A DNA stretch of 64,000 bases, taken from NCBI GenBank assembly GCA_002633025.1, contig NMRB01000115.1, positions 41,005 through 105,004 of the forward strand, in the 5' to 3' direction. The translations under genes and the position numbers were made by a program. This document shows positions 12,241 through 23,803 of the stretch, one piece after another. The DNA is from Notospermus geniculatus (lineage: Eukaryota; Nemertea; Pilidiophora; Heteronemertea; Lineidae). The stretch's first letter is position 1, and every line of letters begins with the position of its first letter. The notes below the pieces were generated by a model. It ran no database searches, was not told where the DNA came from, and worked only from the letters and a program-made list of their open reading frames with translations.

Positions 12241-13003
12241 GTGGCTACTGCTAGGAATACTCTGAACTAAAAGACACTCTTTCAACACTCTTTTAGACAC
12301 TCTTTCGAAGGTTTCCAATGATGCCAGTTTTGAGTTGAATTGCGAAAAAAATTCAAAGTGCTGCTGCTGCTAGGAACTATGAACAAAAAGACACTCTTTC
12401 TACACTCTTTTAGACACTATTTTGAAGGTTTCCATTGATGCTGTTTTTGAGTTGAGTCGCAAAAAAATCAAAATGGCAGCCACACATTGTGACAGTGGAA
12501 TTGACATAACATCTTGTTACTGCTAGGAATACCATGAACTAGACACTCTTTTGAAGATTTCGGTCGATGCTGTTTTTGAGTTGAATTACGGAAAAATTTC
12601 AAAATGGCAGCCATACAGAGTGACAGTGAAATTGGCGTATCATCTTGTTAATACTGCTAGGAATACCATGAACTAGACACCCTTTTGAAGGTTTCCATTG
12701 ATGCTGTTTTTGAATTGAATTACGGAAAAGAATCAAAATGGCAGCCACACATAGGGCCTAGTGAGAATGGAATTGACGTATCGCCTTGTTACTGCTGGAA
12801 TACCATTGTAGACACTCTTTCGAAGATTTCGGTTGATACTGTGTTTGAATTGAATTACGGAAAAAACTCAAAATGGCAGCCACACATAGTGACAATGGAA
12901 TCGACTTATCGCCTTGTTACTGGTAGGAATACCGTTAACTAGACACTCTTTCGAAAATTTCGGTCTATACTGTTTTTGAGTCGAATTACAGAAAAAATTC
13001 AAA
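12241..13003 (+). repeat. 131-135 bp tandem repeat ending in the gene's start codon
   Basis: Each unit runs: ACTGCTAGGAATACC, a GACACTC-TTT block, GATTTCGGT-GATGCTGTTTTTGA, GAATTACGGAAAAA, then CAAAATGGCAGCCACACA. The ATG positions are 12473, 12604, 12738, 12873 and 13004, so spacings are 131, 134, 135 and 131 bp. Two more degenerate units without the ATG precede them. The units are diverged by substitutions and small indels, so the array is not recent. Confidence 0.9.
12473..12926 (+). promoter_or_regulatory. Four decoy start codons / short upstream frames
   Basis: The ATGs at 12473, 12604, 12738 and 12873 all stand in the same context as the 13004 start (aaaATGGCAGCC) but reach stops after 17, 15, 7 and 17 codons. 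They encode variants of MAATHSDSGID. If the transcript begins upstream of 12473, ribosomes would meet these first and translation of the main frame would be reduced. If transcription or splicing starts downstream of them, they are inert relics. Confidence 0.5.
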
Positions 13004-16000
13004 ATGGCAGCCACACATAGTGATAGCGGAATCGATGTATCAGATATGGATGACATCATCAACGAAATGGCAGGAATGGCGGCGTACTTCGATGATGTCA
13101 TGGATGTTTTTGGCAGTGAGCAGTCAGAGGAGAAAATTCAGGAACATTTTCCAAACAAAGATTCTGGTCGTGATGGTCCTTTTTCCGAAAACGATTCAAA
13201 AGATAGTGATAAATGGGTTAAGAAATTCCAGCGGGATGCTCAAGGTTGTGAAAGCGTAGCGTGTCATTCCACTGTCAGCCTTGGAGTTAGGGATATCTCA
13301 GAAGCTAACGGATATCATTCTGTGCTAAAACCTGTTGGGAAAGATCCTGGCGTTCTTACGGGGCAGACTTCCCAGCAGGAAAGTGTTGCACCAGCCATGC
13401 GTGTGACTGAATGTCATGAAACAGGTGGAGAAATAAGTCAAAATGGCGTGACTGATCTGAAATTTTTCGCACCTGAGATATCAATATTTGAATATGCTGT
13501 GAATACATTCGAAAATGTCAAGGATGAAGGGTTGAAAAACCCGGACGAATCGGAAACAAAATGTCATGATGTCATATCTGCTAATGATAATGGCATCAAA
13601 AGTTCAAGTGAGGCCAGCCGTTTGTCACCTGTACCTAGCATCAACTTGGATGAATTTGACTTAGAGCAGATTATCATGGAGCTGAACACGGATATGTATG
13701 AAAAAGTGAACAGAAAACATCCAGTTTTTGCTACAAGTGTACCGCAGCCGTGGGACCATGAAAAGTTCGAAGAAAAAACAAACGCGCATTCCATCGGGAA
13801 GAGTGCATCTTGGGATGTATTACAGACGTACTCGGTGTCGAGTAAATCGTCGTCAAACCAGTCTTTGCAGCGTTCCGATTTCCTTGCCATTCCTAACGAT
13901 TCAAAAAAGCCAAAACAGAGTCCAGTACTGTCGTTCAAATCGCCGTCTTCTGACAAACCTGGCTCAATATTCAAAAGTCGGACTCTGCCGAATCTCAGTT
14001 TCAAAAAGCGCTCACGCTCCGCAACTGACACAAATCTGCTAGGTGTTCCTTGTCGTCAGGGTTTTGGGTCAACGGTTTCGGATAGTGCCGGGCAAAATGG
14101 TGATTTGGAAGCTACGGAATACAAGGACCCGGAACGATTTAGTCGTGCGTTCACATTCGGCTGTGCCGAGTCCGAAACAAGTGTCAGTGATCATATTCCA
14201 CCGGAGTCATCTTGTTCCAAATCAGTTGATGCCATTGATGATAACAGGGAGAAGTGGGGGGAAGGGACAGGGATTTCTGCATCTGTTGACAATGATTTGG
14301 GTGAGATCAGCGCAGTAGCGGTCAACCCTGATGCTAAAAGTGGGAACGTTTCTTCACCGGTGTCACCTGAACTTATGAAAGTGCAAGCGAAGTCCGAGCT
14401 TGAGGGTTGTAAGAGTGGAAAAAGTTTCAGGTTACCAAAAATTGGTAAAAACACTGTTCCAAAAAGTACCTCAATGCCAGAGTTCCGCTTAAGGAGGATA
14501 TTCAAAACAAAATTAGGAAAATTGACACCATCAAAACCTACTGAAATGACAACTGCGATAGCCTCTGCTAAATGTGGGGACAAACATGACAAACCTGCAG
14601 AAGAGAGCCCCCGGGCGATTTCTAGGTTTGCCAAAAGGTTGCGGTCGTTAACGAGTCCCGAACGCTTCAAGATGAAGCCACAGGGAAAGGCTGACAGTGC
14701 GGATGGCGAAATGCGACATCGTAAGACCATGGAGGAGAAAAATACTGATCGTTTACCTGAGCAAGTTGAGGTTGAACAACAAGATGATAAAAATGAGAAG
14801 CCAAGCACTGGTGTAGTGGAGGTTGACACAGTCTGTCGGGGTGGGGGGACTCCACATAAACTTGGTGTAGTTGAACCAAGTTTTAAAGGAAGGGAGACTA
14901 CAACTGCAGGGACACCAAGAGGTATATCCGATGCTGTAAAGGTGCCACAGAACAATTCGGCACAAATGGACTCAAGTGTTGAAGAAAAGGCCAAAAACTT
15001 TGATGGCGACTCGGACATGACTGAGGGAATTTATGAAGCACCGTGGCATAACACGCTTGACAAAAGTATCAGTTCGCAATTTCTCACTAAAATGAAATAT
15101 CCTGATCCAGATATCGAGCCTCAGGCAGAGGATTCCTTGAAATCAGTCCGTGTACCGCAATCGCGTAGTTTTGATTCCATGACAAAGAAACAATCTGCTG
15201 GGATATCCGCTCCGGTTCGTCCCAAAAATTCGCTCAGGGAGGTTTTGAACGATCACAGGCGGATATCAACGGACAGTATCAAACATGCCACCCCCCTGAT
15301 CCCTGTTGAGAAGGGCGACCCCAAAAAGGCTCTGGAGCTACTTTTTGCGGATTTAGGGATCGCTGAGGATGTCCCAGACATCGATGTGACCAAGATACAT
15401 TCCGCCGAGGCAAAAAATAGCAAGAAGTTGAAGAATGAATCACCTGAGATAAATTGGAGGACGGATGAAGTCGTTATGATGTTGACAGAGTTGGAAATGG
15501 ATACTTTGAGTAGTTTGCCTGATAAAAATGAGAAGTCGCGGAATGGAGGAAATTTTGATGTAGGTGGTGGCCGAGAGGGTGCTGAGCTGGAAAAGGACGA
15601 TAGTTCTGACAGTATTGGGACAAACGGTTCTATGGTTATTCCCGGATGTGCTGGTCACGGCAGTTTCAATGGTTTTGCTGGAGGTGATGATGTGGTTGAC
15701 CTTGGTGGAAAAATAGACCTAAGTGCAGCAAAGGAGATGGTTAAGAAGGCCCGTAGTTCTATCTACGAGAATATGGGGACCCCGACGGGTTCTAAGTCCA
15801 ACCTGCGGCCTTGCCATTTACCTCTACGGAAATGCATTGAAGAAAACTTCGACAATAAGTTTAATGAAATAGATGAGAGTATCAATAACTTGTTGAGTGA
15901 AAGTTTGGCCATAGATAATCATTTGAGGAATGTGAGTAATGAGAATATGGAAGGAGAGCAGAATTATGAGAAAATCTGGGAGTTGGATGTCCAGGACGGT

Positions 16001-18925
16001 AACTCAGAAAATCGGGAGAGGACGAGTTTGGATACTGAGCACAGAAATGGAGAAAAAAAGGCGACATCTCATGAAGAAAAAGTGAACAAAATCACAAATG
16101 GTGAACAAACAATGAACAAAGTCACAAATGGTGAACAAGATGTTATTGACTCTCATTCGAGTGTTGTTGAGGACAAGGGTACCTCAAATGTAGGAAATTG
16201 TGTCGCACCCCCAGTTGACTTTTCCGCCCTGCTGACCGTGTTGGACGCTGGTTCCACTGACTCCTGCTATGAGTTGGTTGACGTGGATTCAAATTCGCCG
16301 GAGTCGTCACCAGAAAAGGACCCAGAAGCCACCTCAGACCTTCAAGAACCTGTGTACCAAAATATCGACGAATTAGATGAGAGTGTGTATGAAAATATCC
16401 AATTTCAACAGTCGCGGAACGATGAGGAAAAACTGGATCAGGATTTCGATCAGCTTTTTTCTTTCCTAAATGAAGTTATTCAAGCCAAGGAGGAGGAGGA
16501 ACAAGCAGGGAAGAAATCTGAATCAGGACCAGAAACGTCTACAGATTCGTCACCACAACAGTTGTCGTCTGGTTCTCTGAGGGGGCTGGCATCATCAAAG
16601 TCGTCACTGAGTCCGATTTCATCAACAACGTCGAGAAGTAATTTATCTGGGTCAACAGGAAGTGGAGTTTCCGGATCATCGAGTCAGATTTATGGATCTT
16701 CAGGTGCAGAGGCGTCTATTTCGTCATCCAGTGATATGTCGTCACCAAAGGCGTTGTCGTCGTCTGCAGGCCAGACGTCATCTTCCAGCCAAATTTCGTC
16801 CAAGTCTGCGGCGACGTCATCTCTTAGTAACACCTCATCAAAATCAGGTGGAAATGCATCACAAAGTGTCATTCCCAATAAAATATCTGAATCTCAGTCA
16901 GACTCAAGCCCATCTGAGGGCACCAACAAACATTTTGTGTCTTGCCACGAAACATTCCCAAAGTCGTTCATCCGCACCGTTGTTGTAAAAAATGGCGATG
17001 GGCATACGGAGAGCGTGCAGGGTGATGTAATCGTCCATAGGACAGAGAGTGTGGAGGGTGATGTAAGCGTCCATAGGACAGAGAGTGTGGAGGGTGATGT
17101 AAGCGTCCATAGGACAGATGCGCCGGTGTTGACAAAGTCAAGCTCAAGCCTTTCAACTGGAAGTTTTAAAACTTGTTCGTCTGGGGAAAGTTTTAAGGAT
17201 GCAGTGAGCACACCCGAGTCCATTAAGGAAAGTCTTGACGGAGAAACTCCAGAAAAAACGCCTAGAGGTTTGTTGGAAAGCTCGATCGCAACGAAGAGTA
17301 ACTTGCGGTCCTCTGTGCACTTGGAAATATCAGCCATCGCAGATTTTGAGTCCCCTTCTGAAGAAAATCAGACGGCTCCCTTTCAGAATGGAGTCGGTGA
17401 AAATGTTGACCAGAAGTCAGATATCAATGAGAATATCGTGCCACCAGAAATCTGTGAATGCGAGTTTGCAGAATTTGATCGTTTTATGGATGAATTATGC
17501 CGGACCGATGATGACCCTGTGATTGAGGAGAATTACGAGGAGCGTTGCACAGGCGTCTGCGGTCGTTCGAGTCGGAGTACTTTGACCGATTTGGTGAACT
17601 CGCCGTCCGTTTCCGATTGCTCCACCCAAACTGACAGTTTATGGGGAATGTCTGTCGATGTTGCGTGTCAGAATGGCAGTCTTGTGAACGCTTCCCAGCA
17701 GGATGATAAACATACCTCCACAGAAAGGCATGACATCTCAAACCTTTCCAGTCATCCTGGCCACACCTCCGAATTTCGAACACCAGAAACTGATTACATG
17801 AATTACCCAATGCGACGTGATGACGTCATCAATAAGTCACATACTGATGACGTCATGGCCTACCCTCGTCAAACTGATGACATCACCATTGCATATGATC
17901 TCCATGACGATATTTATGAAAATTACTACGTAAACATAGAGGAAGACGTTGAAGATTTTTGTGCACGTCATAATTTACAGTTTACGCCAGAGGCAGCTGC
18001 AAGGGTGATGTGCCGAAATAATGAAACACTTGACAATGATTATGAAAACATTTATTGCCGCGGAAATTCCCCGCAGCCCAATGATGCCGATGGTTCAGAC
18101 AATTATTCCGATGAAGGGTACGAATACGTAGCACCACCAGGCACCAAAATTGTTTACGAGTCGTCAGATTTTCGACGTAGGACTGTCATTATTGACGACG
18201 ATGACCCGTCCCGTTTAAGCGTTGCAGAAAAGCGACGATTTTTCACGCCAGTAAAATCGTGTCAAAGGGGTCCACATGTTTCAACCCCTTTTTCACCACG
18301 TGTTCCTCGTTTGAGCTGGTCTAATAGGGTGACTGTTATTCAGCATGATGACACGATTGAAACCACTAATATCCATCAGTACAGTATCGAAGAACTGGAT
18401 GAAATGACAGATGATTCTGAGGATGATGATGACGATGATGATGATGATATTGATAGTTACAATATCAATGATATTGATGATGACGACGACGATGATGATG
18501 ATGATGACGTTAATAGTTACAATGTTAATGGTGATGTTGATGATGATGGTGAAAATGTTGACAATAGTGATGTTGATGATGATGATGATATCGATGATGT
18601 TGCTGATAGTGAGGATGATGCCAATGATGATGAATATGATGCAGAACATGCTAACGGCAGTGAAAATGACTATGAACTCCGTGATATCAGTGAGATTACA
18701 TGTACAGCTGAAAGACATGGACGTTCCTATTCATGCGATTGGGATATAAACTCTCGTAACTTCGACCCTTATTCTGACCTTGATGGTTTTGATCCTTCCA
18801 GGCTCAGTCTTGCGGAAAAGATGAAAATCTTCTCGGAACGAAATCAGGAGAAGCCGCCGCCGAAGCGAGACGCCCCTGTCACAAGACGGAAAACGAGAAG
18901 AACGCAGTCAAGATTTGCAACTCAG
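13004..18925 (+). CDS. SVIL-like: Supervillin-like protein, 5.9-kb coding exon (partial gene)
   Basis: The exon codes for 1974 residues and then reads into a consensus donor (CAG|GTAGGT), ending in phase 0 after ...SRFATQ. Two copies of DPSRLS(V/L)AEK lie at about residues 1734 and 1930. The second, with the downstream RRKTRRTQSRFATQ, matches the LSLAEK-x-x-x-F and RYQTQ-PVT region of vertebrate supervillin, a membrane-associated actin and myosin II regulator whose gelsolin and villin headpiece domains come later; those exons would lie beyond this window or in the repeats after it. Other features: Ser-rich tract about 1187-1306; a 3 x 12-residue repeat about 1335-1370; an Asp tract about 1800-1885; six Tyr-x-Asn sites. 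No vertebrate SVIL N-terminus is visible. An in-frame TGA at 12977 limits the frame upstream, so 13004 is the first start unless an exon is spliced in at 12992. Family call is by motif only. Confidence 0.7.
17005..17112 (+). repeat. Three in-frame 36-bp repeats in the large exon
   Basis: Units 17005-17040, 17041-17076 and 17077-17112 encode RTESVEGDVSVH-type dodecapeptides. The last two are identical, and the first differs at a few positions. Being a multiple of three, the expansion keeps the frame. Confidence 0.9.
18418..18660 (+). repeat. GAT/GAC-rich tract encoding poly-aspartate
   Basis: About 80 codons are dominated by GAT and GAC, separated by short SYNIND and NVDNSDVDD linkers. Such codon runs are prone to length change by slippage. 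In the protein this gives a very acidic segment about 45 residues upstream of the second LSLAEK motif. Confidence 0.85.
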
Positions 18926-18931
18926 GTAGGT
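18922..18931 (+). promoter_or_regulatory. Splice donor of the supervillin-like exon
   Basis: The sequence tcag|gtaggt is a strong donor, with the intron starting at 18926. The codon before it is CAG (Gln 1974), so the intron is phase 0. Without splicing the frame adds only Val-Gly before TGA. The expected next residues in the supervillin family are Pro-Val-Thr. Confidence 0.8.
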
Positions 18932-18957
18932 TGAGTTTTATTCATTCAGTTCGTAAA

Positions 18958-19190
18958 GGGCCTGTCACACTGAAGTAGTTCTCAAAACGTCCTGCCCCGT
19001 CCTAAAAAAATTGTAAAACGGGCTAGAACGTGTAACCCTTGGCCAAATAATGCATCGATGTTCTGGAGCACCCTTCCCGTCTATGAAGTTCGTAAAAAGT
19101 TGCCGCTACGTCCACTCCGTTCGCACACGGTTGAGCCTGTTCGGCAAAATTTTCAAGAACGTACTGAGAACTAGCTCAGTGTGATTGGGG
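18958..19190. mobile_element. Inverted-repeat element inside the first intron
   Basis: The left end GGGCCTGTCACACTGAAGTA and following AGTTCTCA are mirrored by TGAGAACTAGCTCAGTGTGATTGGGG at the right. It begins about 33 bp after the donor. No coding content. Confidence 0.7.
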
Positions 19191-19587
19191 TGTAAGGGGA
19201 GTTATTCTTGATTGACTGCGAATGTGCAAATTCTTATCTTGAGCCAGAAATGAAATTTTCTGATAAATTTTGAGTTGGAGATGCAACGAAATTCTGCCAA
19301 TTTCCATCAAACCACAGTCTTCAAGTATGATATTGTAATGGTCTATTTGCAGTCGGTTTATCGGAATAACACCCCTTTCCTCTCTATCATGTGATTTGCC
19401 TACTCCATTTTGCTATGCAGTGCATCTCAAAAACCTCAACTTCACAAATGTACAGTGAACCATAACCACGTCTTCACGGTTCATGAGGGGCTAGGTTCAT
19501 TGTTACCGACCAAAACCTTCTTTTGAGAAATTCTCCGATTCGGGAATGGACGTTCTGTGGTTTGTGATAATACAAGCCTCAGTGCAT

Positions 19588-19727
19588 CCACAGGCCCATG
19601 AGGCTCAGTTTGTGGGGGTTTTCACGCAAAAATCCGGGTTCACATTACCGGACCTGCATGTGTATAGTGTGTCCCAGGTTTCTGAGTCACATGAAAACCC
19701 CCACAAATCGAGCCTCATGGGCCTGTG
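19588..19727. repeat. 140-bp inverted repeat
   Basis: The arms begin ccacaggcccatgaggct and share GTTTGTGGGGGTTTTCA, with the reverse complement at 19693-19727. It can form a long hairpin. It may be a MITE; I see no certain target duplication. Confidence 0.75.
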
Positions 19728-19758
19728 GTGCGTCATTCAAATGGATAGTGGCACTTGT

Positions 19759-20110
19759 TAGCTCACCTGTGGTGAGCTTATACGATGGCCGAGCGTCCGT
19801 CGTCCGTCGTCGTTGTCCGTTAGCAGGGCACGTTTCGTAACCGCTGGAGCTATTGATCTGAAACTTGGTACATATATACCCCTAGGTCAGATGACCCACG
19901 ACACCAAGTTTCGGTCTCAGTTTGGCCACCAGGTGGCGGAAACCAAAAACACAAAAAGTACAATAACTCCTGAACTAATGACTAGATCATCTTCAAATTT
20001 TTATCAAACTTGCATATTCCAACTTGCAACTTGCAATTTTCAACTTGCAACTTGCATTTTTAACTTGCAACTTGCATTTTTAACTTGCAACTTGCAACTT
20101 GCAACTTGCA
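19759..20110. repeat. Dispersed repeat end plus (AACTTGC)n
   Basis: The first part opens with a GCTCACC-GGTGAGC hairpin, then GTCCGTCGTCCGTCGTCGT and a block containing CCACCAGGTGGCGGAAACC. The same block recurs at 24015-24260. From about 20006 to 20110 it gives way to a tandem AACTTGC repeat with TTTT interruptions. Confidence 0.75.
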
Positions 20111-20112
20111 GA

Positions 20113-20593
20113 AAAGAAACCCTCTCTATTGACAATGTTGTTGAACAACCGCTTATCAACTTCGCCCCATGTAGAGTAACTCTCGTTCCTAGGGTATCCA
20201 CATACGCATTGCATTGTAATTATACATTCTCCAACACTGGGGCAAAAGGCAAAACTACGCCCTTACGAAAATGTGACATGTATAAATGACATTATCACGT
20301 GGTAGGCCTAATGGGCGAATTTTACACCAAAAATGTGTAAAAGTACACAAAAAAGGGGTAAATTTTGCCCATTACCAGGTGGTAATGTCATTTACATGTG
20401 TCACATTTTCGTAAGGGCGGTATTGGAGAATTATAGTCACCTGATTCAGAACGAAAACATAACTTGAAAGGGGTACGATATTGCCACTTTTTGTCGATAG
20501 CTGGCGCCACCGGCAGTGAATGTGTCATTCTCCAATACCATAGTTTTGCCTTTTGCCCAGTGTTGGAGAATGTATATGATTAAACAAGCACTG
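20113..20593. repeat. Nested foldback element, copy a (right end missing)
   Basis: Nearly the same sequence occurs at 40589-41130 and in shortened form at 57040-57327. Internal inverted arms around 20230-20420 pair CCCTTACGAAAATGTGACA with its complement, and an outer pair uses ATTCTCCAACACTGG. In the complete copies the right flank complements the left flank (GTTACT-CTCGTTCCTAGG). Copy a loses its outer right end at about 20593, where another repeat begins. Confidence 0.75.
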
Positions 20594-21200
20594 CATTGAA
20601 CGTCCCCCGTCGCCCCGGGTGCAAGTCCGACGGTCATGTATTTTGAAGATTCCGTTCAGTATTAATGGCAAAATCGCAGTTTATGTGATTCGGATTTTTG
20701 GCCCCCTGGTGGCAAAGTGGAAAATCAGATTTGGTCGATTATTTGACGCGACACACCGTTGGCCCATGATACATCCCTCCACCAAATATCAACCCCAAAG
20801 TTTCAGTCGTTCCCCGAAGTTACAGAGCAGAAGGGAACTTTTGTGGATTTTACAAAGTGCCCCCTACAGGGCTGAAAAATCAATTAAACTTTAAAATCCT
20901 ATGATATATTATGTACCCTTGGTAGCTGAGCCTACCATAAAACTTTGATGAAATGCCGTTCAGTATTAGGGCAAAATCACAGTTTTTGTGTTTCGGCTTT
21001 TTGCCCCCTGGTGGCAAAGTGGGTAATCAGATTTGGCCGATTCTTTCACGCGACACACCTTTGGCCCATGGTACATCCCCCCACCAAATATCAACCCAAA
21101 ATTTTCAGTCGTTTAGAAGTTACAGAGAGGAAGGGAACTCATGTGGTTTTTACAAAGCGCCCCCTACAGGGCTGAAAAATAGTGCCAATGGCACAGTGCC
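20594..21200. repeat. Satellite-containing element with GTCCCCCG ends, copy a
   Basis: After GTCCCCCGTCGCCCCGGG, a roughly 300-bp unit repeats twice. Landmarks are TTCCGTTCAGTATTA, CCCCCTGGTGGCAAAGTGG, TTTCACGCGACACAC and GCGCCCCCTACAGGGCTGAAAAAT. Other copies are at about 28120-28760 and 37600-38522; those end in CTCCGGGGGAC, an imperfect inverse of the start. Confidence 0.75.
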
Positions 21201-21257
21201 CGCTTGGTGAAGTGGGAATCATAGTACCGGTACCTAAATCTTCAGGCCATATATGTA

Positions 21258-22514
21258 CAGTCATCAGCATTAGTTTGTATACACCTGTAATTTGGTTATA
21301 TTTCAGCACCAAGAACACCAAATTCAACCGGGTTTGTTGCATGTGAAATTTAAATCCTTCTGGCAAATGTTCCCATTGATTTTAAAAATTTGCTTTTATG
21401 ATGACATTATGCAATTTACTTCTCAAAAAAAGGTAGAAAATCCAATTTTTTTATTCCCTATAAAATTCTTGATTTTCCTTCATTCCCTAGTGCATCTAAC
21501 TATTTTAAAACCATTGGTAAAAGTTTCATTCAAAAAATCGCCCTCGCTTTCAAGAAAAAAATGACTTTTAGAAAAAAAATCCAGCTCAAAATTCCTATAG
21601 AGAACTGCCTTGCGACATTCTCCCCTCTACACTTCTGACCAATGATAGGCCTTGCTATAATCAGAACATTATTCATAGTTATTATGCCTGTGCCTGGTCA
21701 CCTGACTTCCTTCCAAGAAGCCTAACCACCAACGAGAAACTTTTCTCATTGGTCCAAAGTTTATTTGACCTCCTGTATAATAATTTGACCTTATGCTGAC
21801 TAGGTGAACCTAGGCCTTATGATGCAAACAATAGAATTTCTATTGTTGGCAAGGCACATTTTCGCGCCCGTCAAACGACAAGGCCTGAATTGATCCATGA
21901 CATTGTGTCATTCAAGTGCACTTCAATCAATGTGCTTACTGGTTACCCAACTCCAAATCACTGGTATAACATAATGTCCATCGATGTGGTAACCATCCCT
22001 AACCACCAATACGTCATATGGGTTTTATTTCTTGGCAGAGTAAACCTCATTGTGTCATCATCATAATCATGATAATGGGGCCTAGTGCTTCTGACACATG
22101 TGAATATCACATGACACTTTTATTGTCATCCAAATTGTATCCGAGTCATATTGACAGGGACATTGTCAATGATATGGAAGGTGTCTCTAGAAGCTTTTTG
22201 TGGAAAAGTCATTTTTTCTTGAAAGCGAGGGCGATTTTTTGAATGAAACTTTTACCAATGATTTTAAAACAGTTAGATGCACTAGGGAATGAAGGAAAAT
22301 CAAGAATTTTATGGGGAATAAAAAAATTGGATTTTCTACCTTTTTTTGAGAAGTAAATTGCATAATGTCATCATAAAAGCAAATTTTTAAAATCAATGGG
22401 AACATTTGCCAGAAGGATTTAAATTTCACATGCAACAAACCCGGTTGAATTTGGTGTTCTTGGTGCTGAAATATAACCAAATTACAGGTGTATACAAACT
22501 AATGCTGATGACTG
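21258..22514. mobile_element. 1.26-kb palindromic element, Tc1/mariner-like ends
   Basis: Left and right arms of about 330 bp are near-perfect inverted copies beginning CAGTCATCAGCATTAGTTTG. A TA dinucleotide flanks each end, and TA plus CAGT is the usual Tc1/mariner boundary. Each arm gives the same short open frame on opposite strands, which is only a consequence of the palindrome. The about 600-bp loop has no transposase. The arms are unusually long for a simple MITE. Confidence 0.75.
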
Positions 22515-22691
22515 TACATATTCAACATGAAAATATTCCTTCGAAAACCGAAGACGCTAGGAGTGCACAGAAAGGCAAAGCAAAAATATTGGCCCATTTT
22601 TCGTTATTTGATCTATTTTCCCATCAAAATTAGGTTAAATCAAAAACCTGTTAGATATATGATGTAACACGATAAGATGTATCTATGGTTC

Positions 22692-23803
22692 AAAGGGGCT
22701 GGGCAGAAATGAAGGGTTGTTACAAGTTCGGCATAACTCTTAAACTACTGTTTCGATTTGCTTGAAACTTGCACAGATGATGCTTTGTACTGAATGATTA
22801 ACAACTATGATGAAACAAAAACAATTGCATTACTCTTTACTAATAAGGGAGACAATGCCAGATTTCAGAGGCCTAGAAAGACGAGGATTAGTCATTATTT
22901 CACCGCAGAATTTCACATGGGCCTATTTCACATAGAATGCTAACAAGTTTGTATGGTATGAGTGAAATATTTTAATTATTTTCTACAAAAAATTGTGTTC
23001 TAGATTTTTGGTTCGAATGCCTAACCTCTGCAAGTTGAGCAAGCTTTTACAAAAGCCATTCAAACCAAAGTGAAATCTGACCACAGGCCTGGGAACCACT
23101 TATTCACGCAGAATGACTCAATCAAGCTATACACTGAGAGTACATTTCACATGAATTATCTTTGGTTTGAATGTTGTTAGGACGTATGACATGAGGGTCA
23201 TTTGCCCAACCATTCAACTGTTGATTCCATGTCATGTTCCTTGGTTTGCGATCTATTGAATGTACCATTATCCCACGCTGTAATGCTTGCAATACAAACT
23301 GGAGTTGACCAACAACATTCCAACCTGAGGTGATTCATGTGAAGTGTGCAATTCTGCTCTCAATGCACAGTTCCATTGGGACATTTTGGGTGACATCACT
23401 GGTTCCCAGGCCTATGGTCAGTTTCACATTGGTTGAATGGTTTTGTAAAAGCTTGCTCAACTTCCAGAGGTGAGGCATGTGAACCACAAATCTAAAATAC
23501 TTCTTTTTGTAGAAAATAATTCAAATAGTTAACAGATATCACACAAACTTGTTAGAATTTTATGTGACATAGACCCATGTGAAATTCTGCGGTGAAATAA
23601 TGACTATTCCTTGTCTTTCTAGGCCTCTGAAATCAGGCATTGTCTCCCTAATTAGTAAAGAGTAATGCAATTGTTTTTGTTTCATCATAGTTGTTAATCA
23701 TTCAGTACAAAGCATCATCTGTGCAAGTTTCAAGCAAATCGAAACAGTAGTTTAAGAGTTATGCCGAACTTGTAACAACCCTTCATTTCTGCCCAGCCCC
23801 TTT
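22692..23803. mobile_element. 1.11-kb palindromic element, AAAGGGGCTGGGCAG ends
   Basis: Arms of about 415 bp (22692-23108 and 23398-23803) are inverted copies starting AAAGGGGCTGGGCAGAAATG. The host repeat is seen uninterrupted at about 27785-27815 (GGTTCAAATTTGAGCATCC), so the insertion lies within that motif. The central loop is about 290 bp. No coding frame of substance. Confidence 0.75.

Noticed and set aside
16690-16990. Open frames in other frames and on the minus strand within 13004-18925
   Set aside because: They mirror the Ser- and Asp-rich codon runs of the main exon (for example the Ile/Val-rich minus-strand frame opposite the GAT tract). They have no domain of their own.
21292-22480. 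Identical 90-residue open frames on plus (21292-21564) and minus (22187-22480) strands
   Set aside because: They are the two arms of one palindrome, and the frame is not kept by any sign of coding use.
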